DNA of 8,051 bases, taken from Planctomycetota bacterium (GTDB lineage: Bacteria; Planctomycetota; Planctomycetia; Pirellulales; Pirellulaceae). Numbering within the stretch: the stretch's first letter is position 1; each line of letters starts with the position of its first letter. Location of the stretch: positions 1 through 8,051 of the forward strand of contig JAPLNJ010000086.1 in the NCBI GenBank assembly GCA_026692885.1, read 5' to 3'. The notes beneath the pieces are model-generated. The model was not told the origin of the DNA, made no database searches, and was given only the letters and a program-made list of their open reading frames with translations. Shown here piece after piece: positions 1 to 5,765 of the stretch. Made by a program: the position numbers and the translations under genes.

Positions 1-1617
1 TTCGATCATATCCCCTTGGTTCAGCATGTGCTCGAACGCGCACTACGGATCGGCGATGGTAGCAACGGAATTGATGATGGTGTGAATCGCATCACGGTGC
101 TCACCAGCGAGAAATTGCTCAACGAGGTTAAGGCGATGATCGATGGACATTGTCGCTACGAACAAGAGATTAGAGAGGGCAGAATCCAAGTTAAGGTGTT
201 GGCCCAAAACGTGCCTAGCCGGCGGGGCACAGCAGCCCTTGTGCTTGACGCCCTGAAGGAGCTAGAACTCGCGGCTGGGGAAATACTAATTTTGCTGGGC
301 GACGTTCCGCTAGTACCTCTTGATGATCTTCTGCAGATTATCGCCCTGCGGCGCAAGAGCGGGCTTTCCGGTGCGATCCTCGGTGTCACGCGACATGATC
401 CAGTTGGCTATGGCCGACTTGACCTACAGGACGTGGAGAACGACGGCCCCAAGGGCGGCGAAGCATATGTTGTGAGAAGAATTATTGAGGAGAAACAGGT
501 CTCTTCAGACTTTCCTGCGGGGGCTTTTCGGTTTGCTGGTGAGAAGACTGTGAACGTTGGCGCGTTCGTGTTCGATGTCGCCAAGCTCCGCGCGCCACTT
601 GAGTGCGTCGTTGCCAGACCCGAGGGGTCTTTTCCTGAGCAGGATCCGGCAAACCGTTGTTGGTATCTTACAGATGTGGTTGACGTTCTATTTCAACGGG
701 GAATTCCTGTTAGGGCGCTGATTAGCGACGACGAGATAAGCACGACTGGATTCAATTCCGTCCTTGTACTGAACAATTTGGAGCAGGAGATTATTCGCTT
801 AGATCGCGTCGTGCAAAACCTTCGTCTTTCGTCGATTTGGCGAGAGACCTATGAGACCGGTATGTCACAGCGCAGCGTCGCGCATACCTATGGGTTGAAG
901 GCGACCGACGACAAATGTCTCGGAGTCGTTGATTACAGCGTGCGGTATCGGCCATGCGGCGCAAGAATTGGTGGGGACTTCTACGGTATTGAACAACGGC
1001 CCAATTCGGCACTCGTTGGTGTGCTGGGTGATGCCATGGGTCATGGCCTGCTTGCCGCGATCCGAATGATCCCCATGCTAGCGCGATTTAAGACCGCGTG
1101 TGAGACGGCACGTTCGACTCTTGAGCTGTTGTGCAAGATCGAGGAGGTACACCTGAAAGCGCGACGTGAATCTGAGTTCGGAACGGCGATGTGTTTCGAG
1201 CTTGATTGGCTGGACGGGACTCTCCACTTGTTTGCGTCGTCTTTGGGGCATGACCCGTTCCTCATGTACCTATCGAAACGTGATGAAGTCCATTCCTTCC
1301 CGGAGCATATAGGACATGCCATCGGCGTGCCCGCTGATGGTCGTGTCGTGGAAGACATCACTAAACTAAGTGTCGGAGACGTAATCGTGGGATGGACAGA
1401 CGGCGTGAGCGAGGCTGGCTGCAAGAGGAGACAGGATCGATTTGGGAAGCTTGGGGTTACAAAGGCGTTGCTGGCAGTGGTACACGAAGAGCCGGCGGTC
1501 ATAGCAGACGCGATTGTTGAGGCTGCGTTGCGTCATGCCGAAAATGAGCAACACGACGACGTGACGGTGATCGTCATGAAGGTCTTAAAGGTAAATGCAC
1601 GGGATGATGGTGGGTAA
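1..1617 (+). CDS. GlmU-type nucleotidyltransferase fused to SpoIIE/RsbU-type PP2C phosphatase (5' end missing)
   Basis: The frame is open to base 1, so the true start lies upstream; the first possible start codon inside the window (TTG at 16) falls within a helix matching GlmU's MVQHV segment and is not a real start. Numbering from that TTG, residues 1-265 follow the uridylyltransferase half of GlmU: GTA at 71-73, LGDVPL at 94-99 (D96 matches the Mg-binding Asp), GYGR at 131-134, IIEEK at 156-160, VNVGAF at 179-184, WYLTDV at 216-221 and FNSVL at 246-250 (N247 matches the second Mg ligand). The LAAGxGTRM nucleotide loop would be upstream. After a linker of about 35 residues, 300-525 form a SpoIIE-type PP2C phosphatase: GGDFYG (D321), GDAMGHG (D339), LGHDP, GWTDG (D462) and HDDVT (D514/D515), so the metal-binding acidic residues are kept. 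No left-handed beta-helix acetyltransferase domain is present. The product is probably cytoplasmic. The fusion is directly visible; both activities are inferred from motifs. The gene looks less GC-rich (about 50-55% in sampled lines) than its neighbours (about 62%). Confidence 0.9.
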   Translation, partial: FDHIPLVQHVLERALRIGDGSNGIDDGVNRITVLTSEKLLNEVKAMIDGHCRYEQEIREGRIQVKVLAQNVPSRRGTAALVLDALKELELAAGEILILLGDVPLVPLDDLLQIIALRRKSGLSGAILGVTRHDPVGYGRLDLQDVENDGPKGGEAYVVRRIIEEKQVSSDFPAGAFRFAGEKTVNVGAFVFDVAKLRAPLECVVARPEGSFPEQDPANRCWYLTDVVDVLFQRGIPVRALISDDEISTTGFNSVLVLNNLEQEIIRLDRVVQNLRLSSIWRETYETGMSQRSVAHTYGLKATDDKCLGVVDYSVRYRPCGARIGGDFYGIEQRPNSALVGVLGDAMGHGLLAAIRMIPMLARFKTACETARSTLELLCKIEEVHLKARRESEFGTAMCFELDWLDGTLHLFASSLGHDPFLMYLSKRDEVHSFPEHIGHAIGVPADGRVVEDITKLSVGDVIVGWTDGVSEAGCKRRQDRFGKLGVTKALLAVVHEEPAVIADAIVEAALRHAENEQHDDVTVIVMKVLKVNARDDGG

Positions 1618-1830
1618 GCAGGGATCGGAGAAGAGGGCGGCTGCGCGAGTTCGGGCTAGACCGTGCGATGGAATAGTTGGATGTTGGGTGGAACGCAGTT
1701 GACGTATCGCGGGCTACGCACCCGATGGACGACTGGCCGCCGCTTAAGACGGGTATTCTCGGGACGATCAGCTGCTGAATCCGCGGCGGCAACCGGGGGG
1801 TTGTCTTCGCTGCAGCAAGAGGGGCTTGTT

Positions 1831-1883
1831 CGTCAGCGAGCCGAGGAGCCGGTGATTCGTGGGCCACCTCGTATGAGCTGACG
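1831..1883. repeat. Nested hairpin
   Basis: The outer arms CGTCAGC (1831-1837) and GCTGACG (1877-1883) are perfect complements. Inside them CGAGG pairs with CCTCG, and then GCC with GGC, around an 11-base loop. The result is a 53-base nested hairpin with small internal loops. It is the first of the strong inverted repeats downstream of the phosphatase gene, about 215 bases after its stop, and lacks a T-run on either side, so it does not look like a simple terminator. Confidence 0.45.
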
Positions 1884-2023
1884 CCTCGACGCGGTGGTCA
1901 ATCGTGCCTGCCGAGCGAAGTCCGTCCGCTGTCCGTCGCGTGGAGTCGTCGCACCAACTCAATCGTTTACTGAGACATGCCATTGAACGACCGTTTTCGC
2001 AACGCCCCCGGCGCCCATCTCTT

Positions 2024-2054
2024 GTGGCGGCGAACCTGCGTCGGTCGCCGCCAC
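2024..2054. repeat. Perfect 10-bp stem hairpin
   Basis: GTGGCGGCGA (2024-2033) is the exact reverse complement of TCGCCGCCAC (2045-2054), with an 11-base loop. A stem of this length with so short a loop is not expected often by chance in a spacer of this size, even at high GC. No T-tract follows on either strand. Confidence 0.6.
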
Positions 2055-2083
2055 CTCCGCGGCTAAACGCATCTTGCTTGCGC

Positions 2084-2106
2084 GCTCAGGTCACATCCAC
2101 CTGAGC
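2084..2106. repeat. Perfect 8-bp stem hairpin, 7-base loop
   Basis: GCTCAGGT (2084-2091) pairs exactly with ACCTGAGC (2099-2106) around the loop CACATCC. It lies 30 bases after the 10-bp stem hairpin. Confidence 0.55.
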
Positions 2107-2169
2107 ACCTTCGATCCGGAGAAGCCGGCTCGTCTCGCCATCATTCTGACGACAACTGGCCGTGGCCCA

Positions 2170-2190
2170 CACGTAGTCGTTGTGTACGTG
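2170..2190. repeat. Short hairpin, 6-bp stem
   Basis: CACGTA (2170-2175) pairs with TACGTG (2185-2190) across a 9-base loop. On its own this is weak. It counts mainly because it directly precedes the 11-bp stem hairpin at 2195-2223. Confidence 0.35.
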
Positions 2191-2194
2191 GGTA

Positions 2195-2223
2195 CGCGCG
2201 TCGGTCCGACACACCGACGCGCG
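2195..2223. repeat. Perfect 11-bp GC-rich stem hairpin, 7-base loop
   Basis: CGCGCGTCGGT (2195-2205) is the exact reverse complement of ACCGACGCGCG (2213-2223) around the loop CCGACAC. This is the strongest compact hairpin in the window and would be very stable as RNA or as a cruciform. There is no T-run on either side. Confidence 0.65.
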
Positions 2224-2231
2224 CTGGGCAA

Positions 2232-2257
2232 CATGCGACTGCCCGCATGCGACTCGC
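2232..2257. repeat. Direct and inverted repeat of CATGCGACT
   Basis: CATGCGACT occurs at 2232-2240 and again at 2246-2254. Because of this, CATGCG (2232-2237) also pairs with CGCATG (2244-2249). In addition GCGACTCGC (2249-2257) is the exact complement of GCGAGTCGC at 2327-2335, allowing an alternative long-range 9-bp pairing. Confidence 0.45.
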
Positions 2258-2379
2258 GGTCCCGCATTATCGTCCTGCGTGAGAAACGTCGACAAATGAC
2301 CGTGTTCTGCCACCACCCCGCCAGCGGCGAGTCGCTCCCGTTGCAAGGGACTTACTTCCATGTTCATCCACGTCGTCGC

Positions 2380-2399
2380 CGGTGCGTACGGGCGCACCG
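2380..2399. repeat. Perfect 7-bp stem hairpin
   Basis: CGGTGCG (2380-2386) pairs exactly with CGCACCG (2393-2399) around the 6-base loop TACGGG. Confidence 0.45.
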
Positions 2400-2516
2400 A
2401 TTCCGAAGGCAGGGCGTGCAGCGGATAGGCGAGGACACCGTCTTCCCGCGTTCTTCATCCCCCCACTACGCTCCATTTGTGTTCGCTCCACAGGACGACA
2501 CCAAGATGCCACCTGT

Positions 2517-2541
2517 TTATGACATGTTGCTCTGGTCATAA
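2517..2541. repeat. AT-rich 7-bp stem hairpin
   Basis: TTATGAC (2517-2523) pairs exactly with GTCATAA (2535-2541), with an 11-base loop. An AT-rich stem is notable in such GC-rich surroundings. It abuts the next hairpin without a gap. Confidence 0.45.
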
Positions 2542-2610
2542 CGCCTCGTCTGCCCGACCGCTTCAAGCCCCTAAGCAGATGAGGCGATTCATGGTCTTCA
2601 AGACCGCCTC
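2542..2610. repeat. Overlapping hairpins able to form alternative stems
   Basis: CGCCTCGTCTGC (2542-2553) pairs with GCAGATGAGGCG (2575-2586) over 12 positions with one non-Watson-Crick pair (G-U in plus-strand RNA, A-C in minus-strand RNA), around a 21-base loop containing GCTTCAAGC. The GAGGC at 2581-2585 can instead pair with GCCTC (2606-2610), enclosing the near-perfect palindrome GGTCTT-C-AAGACC (2593-2605). The two foldings compete for the same bases, an arrangement also seen in attenuators and riboswitches, although no gene start follows closely. Confidence 0.5.
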
Positions 2611-2784
2611 CGAAGCGACAACCTCGTTGCGCGCACCAGAAAAGCACCGGGCACGTTCTGGCGTCTCGTACGCCCTATGGTCGACCTAACCGTCGAGACT
2701 CGCTACAGCGCGCGCCAGGCCCCCTTCCCGGGACGCTGGGGCGACTAGAGGCAGGGCAGTGGCTGGATGGAAGGGGAGACGGTT

Positions 2785-2900
2785 CTCGGACATTTTGTCC
2801 TGGCTGACGACTGCCGGAGACGGTTTCCGGCTCATCGCCCTAAGTGGCCTGCAGGCCGGCGGGGCGGCGAGCCGGTGGGCGTCGGGACAATTTGTCCGAG
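2785..2900. repeat. 116-bp segment with inverted GGACA...TGTCC ends
   Basis: The left end (2785-2800) is CTCGGACATTTTGTCC and the right end (2885-2900) is GGACAATTTGTCCGAG; these are reverse complements at 14 of 16 positions, and each is also a small palindrome by itself. Between them lie a GCCGGA/TCCGGC hairpin (2813-2831) and the perfect palindrome GGCCTGCAGGCC (2846-2857). I see no flanking target duplication and no reading frame of interest. It could be a miniature element, a pair of protein-binding sites or a structured RNA. Confidence 0.5.
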
Positions 2901-2917
2901 TCTGGCTCCAGGGAGAT

Positions 2918-2935
2918 TCCACGGACGTCCGTGGA
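2918..2935. repeat. 18-bp perfect palindrome
   Basis: TCCACGGACGTCCGTGGA equals its own reverse complement over all 18 bases, with no loop. This is the form of a dimeric protein-binding site more than of an RNA hairpin. It lies 158 bases upstream of the predicted -35 box of the isomerase-like gene. Confidence 0.6.
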
Positions 2936-3092
2936 GACTTTGGGACGTGATTTGCTCCTGTCGTTGTAATGATTTCAGCCATTGCTCAATCGTCGATCTC
3001 CGACCATACGCCGATGGCATCCATGAAGACTTGTGACACTTTAGCACCGCATGTCGGGAGAAGAGCAAGGACTGGAGCAGACGGGGCCGTGG

Positions 3093-3121
3093 TTGAGCCG
3101 CGGCCGCGTGTCGAGTAGGAT
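3093..3121 (+). promoter_or_regulatory. Predicted sigma70-type promoter for the isomerase-like gene
   Basis: TTGAGC (3093-3098) and TAGGAT (3116-3121) are separated by exactly 17 bases and resemble -35 and -10 boxes. Transcription would begin near 3128, giving an untranslated leader of about 70 bases before the start codon chosen at 3201. This placement argues against starting the downstream gene at the earlier in-frame ATG at 3051, which lies upstream of the promoter. Confidence 0.45.
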
Positions 3122-3200
3122 GGCAAGCCTTCGCTGCCGGAGCGTCCCCGAGTGGCGAGTCCGCGATGGGCACAACAATCGATTTCGGGAGATGACAGTC

Positions 3201-4073
3201 ATGCGCAACTTGCTGCGATGGGGTCTAATAGCGGCGGCACCGCTGGTGTTCTGCAACGGGAGCGGAGCGGCGGAAGTTGGCACAAGCAAGAGTTACACAG
3301 GCCCCACGGGGCTGCAACTGTACAGCCTGCGCGACATGCTGAAGACGCAAGGGCCGGCGGTGATGCTCGACAAGTCGAAAACCCTCGGATTCAAGTACGT
3401 CGAGGTGGCCGACTACGGCGGCCTAACGCCTGCGGAGTTCCGCGTGCAACTGGATCAGCGCGGGCTCGTGCCGATCGGCCGGCACTATCCCTTTGAGGCC
3501 CTGCGCGACGACATCGAGGGCGTGATTCGCGACGCCAAGGCATTGGGTGTCCCGTACGTCGGCTGCGCGTGGATTTCGCACAAGGCGCCGTTCGATGAGA
3601 AACAATGCCGCGCGGCGGCGGCTGTCTTCAATCGGGCCGGCGCGGCATTGGCGAAGGCGGGGATCAAGTTCTACTACCACAATCACGGCTACGAGTTCTT
3701 CCCACATGGATCAGGAACGTTATTCGATTTGCTGGTCGCGGAGACCGATCCGCAGACAGTCTTGTTCCAGATGGACGTGCTGTGGACCGTGTTGCCTGGC
3801 CAAGAACCGGCCAAGTTGCTGGAGAAATATCCAAACCGCTGGCTCCTGGTGCACCTGAAGGACCTCAAGAAGGGCGTGCCCGCCGGCAATATGACCGGTG
3901 GCACGCCCTTGACCAACGACGTGGCGCTGGGCACGGGGCAAGTCGACTGGCCGGCCTTTTTCCGCGCGGCACAGAGAGTTGGCGTGAAGTACTACTTCAT
4001 CGAAGACGAATCGCCGACGGTCGTGGAACAGATACCGCAAAGCTTACGGTTCCTGGAATCCGTCGAATGGTAA
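3201..4073 (+). CDS. Exported sugar phosphate isomerase/epimerase-like protein (xylose isomerase-like TIM barrel)
   Basis: 290 residues, stop TAA. The start at 3201 is chosen because GGGAG (3187-3191) sits 9 bases upstream and the protein then opens with a classic signal peptide (positive MRN, hydrophobic WGLIAAAPLVF, likely cleavage after GAA near residue 24). In-frame ATGs at 3192 and 3051 are less likely. The mature part is an AP-endonuclease-2/xylose-isomerase-like barrel: GLQLYSLRD (37-45), YVEVADYGG (66-74, E68), GRHY (93-96), YHNHGYEF (159-166), MDVLW (191-195, D192), VHLKDL (217-222, H218) and FIEDESP (266-272, E268). These are the usual divalent-metal and substrate residues, so the site looks intact. 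Family members act on sugars, inositols and keto-sugars; export suggests an extracytoplasmic carbohydrate substrate, but which one cannot be read here. The gene is monocistronic by layout. Confidence 0.88.
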   Translation: MRNLLRWGLIAAAPLVFCNGSGAAEVGTSKSYTGPTGLQLYSLRDMLKTQGPAVMLDKSKTLGFKYVEVADYGGLTPAEFRVQLDQRGLVPIGRHYPFEALRDDIEGVIRDAKALGVPYVGCAWISHKAPFDEKQCRAAAAVFNRAGAALAKAGIKFYYHNHGYEFFPHGSGTLFDLLVAETDPQTVLFQMDVLWTVLPGQEPAKLLEKYPNRWLLVHLKDLKKGVPAGNMTGGTPLTNDVALGTGQVDWPAFFRAAQRVGVKYYFIEDESPTVVEQIPQSLRFLESVEW

Positions 4074-4413
4074 GTGCTGGATGCGCCGCTCCATGCCAAC
4101 GATTCGCCAGACACAATCCGGCCTTTCTGTCTGTAAGAACTGCCACCGTTCGTCCTGTTGACCAGCATTGGCTCGGCCACCAGCATCGGATCGACGCTTT
4201 ACCGTGCCCCGTGGTGTTTCCCTGCGGCGAGGACCGAATCGAGGACAGGGTGCCCGTGTCTTGAGGGTCTTGAACCTACCCATGTAAAGGTGTGGGATGA
4301 CGCGTCACTGGTTCCCAAGCTCCCACTGAGGAACCCACTACCCGCGAAGATTGGCGTCGCCAAGCCCGGTAGCAATCATTCGCACGGCACGGAAAAGCCA
4401 GGCTGCCAGCGGG
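4074..4413. other. Convergent spacer between isomerase-like and propeller genes
   Basis: 340 bases between two genes that end toward each other. No gene is evident. It contains an imperfect tandem pair near 4161-4192 (CCAGCATTGGCTCGG followed by CCAGCATCGGATCG) and the decayed palindromic repeat listed separately. No hairpin followed by a T-run was found, so transcription terminators for either gene are not obvious. Confidence 0.5.
4303..4375. repeat. Decayed palindromic intergenic repeat (GGTTCCCAAGC type)
   Basis: GGTTCC (4310-4315) and GGAACC (4330-4335) form the outer part of a hairpin whose inner part (CAAGCTCCCACTGA) is degraded. A second weak inverted pair, GCGA (4344-4347) and TCGC (4357-4360), follows. 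The arrangement recalls intergenic repeats of the form GGTTCCCAAGCT...AGCTTGGGAACC that I remember as abundant in planctomycetes and cyanobacteria; assignment to that family is from memory and unverified. Confidence 0.35.
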
Positions 4414-5751
4414 TCACATCCGGCCGATGCGGTAGAGTCGCGCCGCGGTGCGGATCAGCAGTTGCTTGCCCGCGATCGCCGGCGTCGCCATGCCCATGTC
4501 GTCCTCCGCCAACGCATTGCTGTGCAGCAATTCGAACTGATCGCCAGCGCGGCAGACAAACGTGACGCCGTCCTCGTTCAGGCAGAACACCTTGCCATCG
4601 GCGGCCCACGGCGAAACGGTGAAGACGCGGCCTTGCGGGATCCGTTCCCGCTCGTACTTCGCCGCCCCGTCCCGCGCGTCGTAGCACGACAGCAACCCCA
4701 TGTCTAGCAGGACGTACAATCGCTGCTGATAGAGCAACGTCGAAGGATTGTATGGCCCGGCCTTTTTTTGGCACCATGCTATATGCGTGTTCGATGTCTC
4801 CTCGCCGTGCAGCGAGATGTCACCCGTTGCAGTCGGCCGAATCGCGTAGAGCGGACGCTGCGGGCTGATCACAAAACCTGATGTCACGAACAGCAGCCCT
4901 TCACCGGCGTGGGGCGTCGGGATGGTAATGTTGGACATCCCCTCCAGCCACCATAGCAACTGGCCGTTCAAATCGTACGAGCGAACTTTGCCCGTCCCGT
5001 TCGTAACTAATTCAGTCCGCCCCGCATGTTCCCAGATAAACGGCGTGGCCCAGTTGCTCTTCTCATCGCGATCCACACGCCACACCGTCTGGCCTGTATG
5101 TTTGTCCAGTGCTAACAGATACGACTGCTGTTCGTTGTCGTTTACCAGATAGAGGCGATCTTGATGCAGCACCGGTGAAGCGGCCGGCCCCCAGTCGTCG
5201 CGTGTCCGTTGCGGTTCAAATCGTTGCGACCACACGGGGGTCCCTTCCAGGTCGAACACAAACAACCCCACATTGCCGAAGCAGCAGTAGACCCGCTCGC
5301 CGTCGGTTACGGGAGTCTCGGAGGCAAAGCTATTCTTCAGATGAATAGCACTCTGCGGGACACCGCGATGGACCGTGCGTTCCCACCGCAAGTGTCCGTC
5401 ACCCAGATCAAGGCACAACACCTTCCACTCATGCTCCGACTTCGGCGGCTCCGGCCGATTACCGCCCATATACAGCCCTTTGCGTGGTGCTTCCGATTCG
5501 CCCAAGTTAATGACGGTCGAGATGAAGATTCGCGAGCCCCAAACGATGGGCGACGACCAGCCGCGGCCGGGGAGATCTTGTTTCCACGCGACGTTCTCCG
5601 TGGCCGACCACTTGTCCGGCAGGCCCGCACCATCGGCGACTCCCGCCGCACCCGGTCCGCGGAACTGCGGCCAGCTCGGTTCAGATGCGTAGGCGTTCGG
5701 TGAACACGCGAATAGGAACAGGAACAACCACCGCGACGAATTTGGGGACAT
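4414..5751 (-). CDS. Exported PQQ-binding-like beta-propeller repeat protein
   Basis: 445 residues, ATG at 5751, stop TGA. AAGGA lies 9 bases before the start. A signal peptide is clear: SSRW then the hydrophobic stretch LFLFLFA, with AYA followed by SEP as likely cleavage near residue 22; C16 in LFAC makes a lipoprotein possible but the lipobox is imperfect. The mature protein begins WPQFRGPGAAGV (27-38), typical of the planctomycete PQQ-like propeller family. Repeats of the form (x)LxxxDxxxGxxxW recur at about 111-127, 163-178, 212-228, 256-271 and 354-370, consistent with a seven- or eight-bladed propeller of normal length. No fused dehydrogenase or cytochrome domain is present. Related proteins are periplasmic or outer-membrane associated and often of unknown function; BamB-like scaffolding or redox-enzyme relation is possible but not shown. 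A short possible frame (5764-5940) ends inside its ribosome binding site. Confidence 0.9.
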   Translation of the reverse strand: MSPNSSRWLFLFLFACSPNAYASEPSWPQFRGPGAAGVADGAGLPDKWSATENVAWKQDLPGRGWSSPIVWGSRIFISTVINLGESEAPRKGLYMGGNRPEPPKSEHEWKVLCLDLGDGHLRWERTVHRGVPQSAIHLKNSFASETPVTDGERVYCCFGNVGLFVFDLEGTPVWSQRFEPQRTRDDWGPAASPVLHQDRLYLVNDNEQQSYLLALDKHTGQTVWRVDRDEKSNWATPFIWEHAGRTELVTNGTGKVRSYDLNGQLLWWLEGMSNITIPTPHAGEGLLFVTSGFVISPQRPLYAIRPTATGDISLHGEETSNTHIAWCQKKAGPYNPSTLLYQQRLYVLLDMGLLSCYDARDGAAKYERERIPQGRVFTVSPWAADGKVFCLNEDGVTFVCRAGDQFELLHSNALAEDDMGMATPAIAGKQLLIRTAARLYRIGRM

Positions 5752-5760
5752 GACACGGAA

Positions 5761-5765
5761 TCCTT
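5761..5765 (-). promoter_or_regulatory. Ribosome binding site of the propeller gene
   Basis: Minus-strand AAGGA, 9 bases before the ATG at 5751. The TAA stop of the possible small frame (5764-5766) overlaps its first bases, which would allow translational coupling if that frame is translated. Confidence 0.6.

Larger units (their letters stand above)
1618..3092. other. Long gene-free segment rich in inverted repeats
   Basis: I find no convincing gene on either strand across about 1.47 kb. The open frames here are Arg/Pro/Ser-rich, overlap one another on opposite strands, lack ribosome binding sites and show no domain motif, as expected of random frames in GC-rich DNA. What stands out is the number of perfect inverted repeats, listed separately. 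Their arm sequences differ from one another, so this is not a simple repeat family. It could hold a structured RNA, a decayed mobile or genic region, or several independent regulatory elements; the sequence alone does not decide. Confidence 0.6.

Noticed and set aside
1574..1867. 97-codon minus-strand open frame overlapping the end of the fusion gene
   Set aside because: It has low-complexity Ser/Pro/Arg composition, no ribosome binding site and no recognisable domain, and it overlaps the well-supported fusion gene.
1831..1883. Group II intron domain V or other intron end
   Set aside because: The GAGCCG...hairpin suggested it at first glance, but the conserved AGC/GTT catalytic pattern, domain VI with its bulged A and any reverse transcriptase gene are missing.
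2074..2541. 155-codon plus-strand open frame in the long spacer
   Set aside because: It overlaps minus-strand frames of similar length, has no ribosome binding site, is rich in Arg/Pro/His without domain motifs, and runs through several perfect hairpins. It is better explained as a random frame in GC-rich DNA.
1618..3092. CRISPR array or integron attC array
   Set aside because: There are no regularly spaced direct repeats, and the inverted repeats differ in sequence and spacing. No GTTRRRY/RYYYAAC attC core pairs or integrase gene were seen.
3051..3200. Amino-terminal extension of the isomerase-like protein from the ATG at 3051
   Set aside because: It would place the start upstream of the predicted promoter, adds 50 residues of non-conserved Arg/Ser-rich sequence, and buries an obvious signal peptide. 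The ribosome binding site fits the start at 3201.
4158..4565. 135-codon plus-strand open frame in the convergent spacer
   Set aside because: It runs through the decayed palindromic repeat and into the 3' end of the propeller gene. Its LVPKLPL-type wording is what false translations of such repeats look like.
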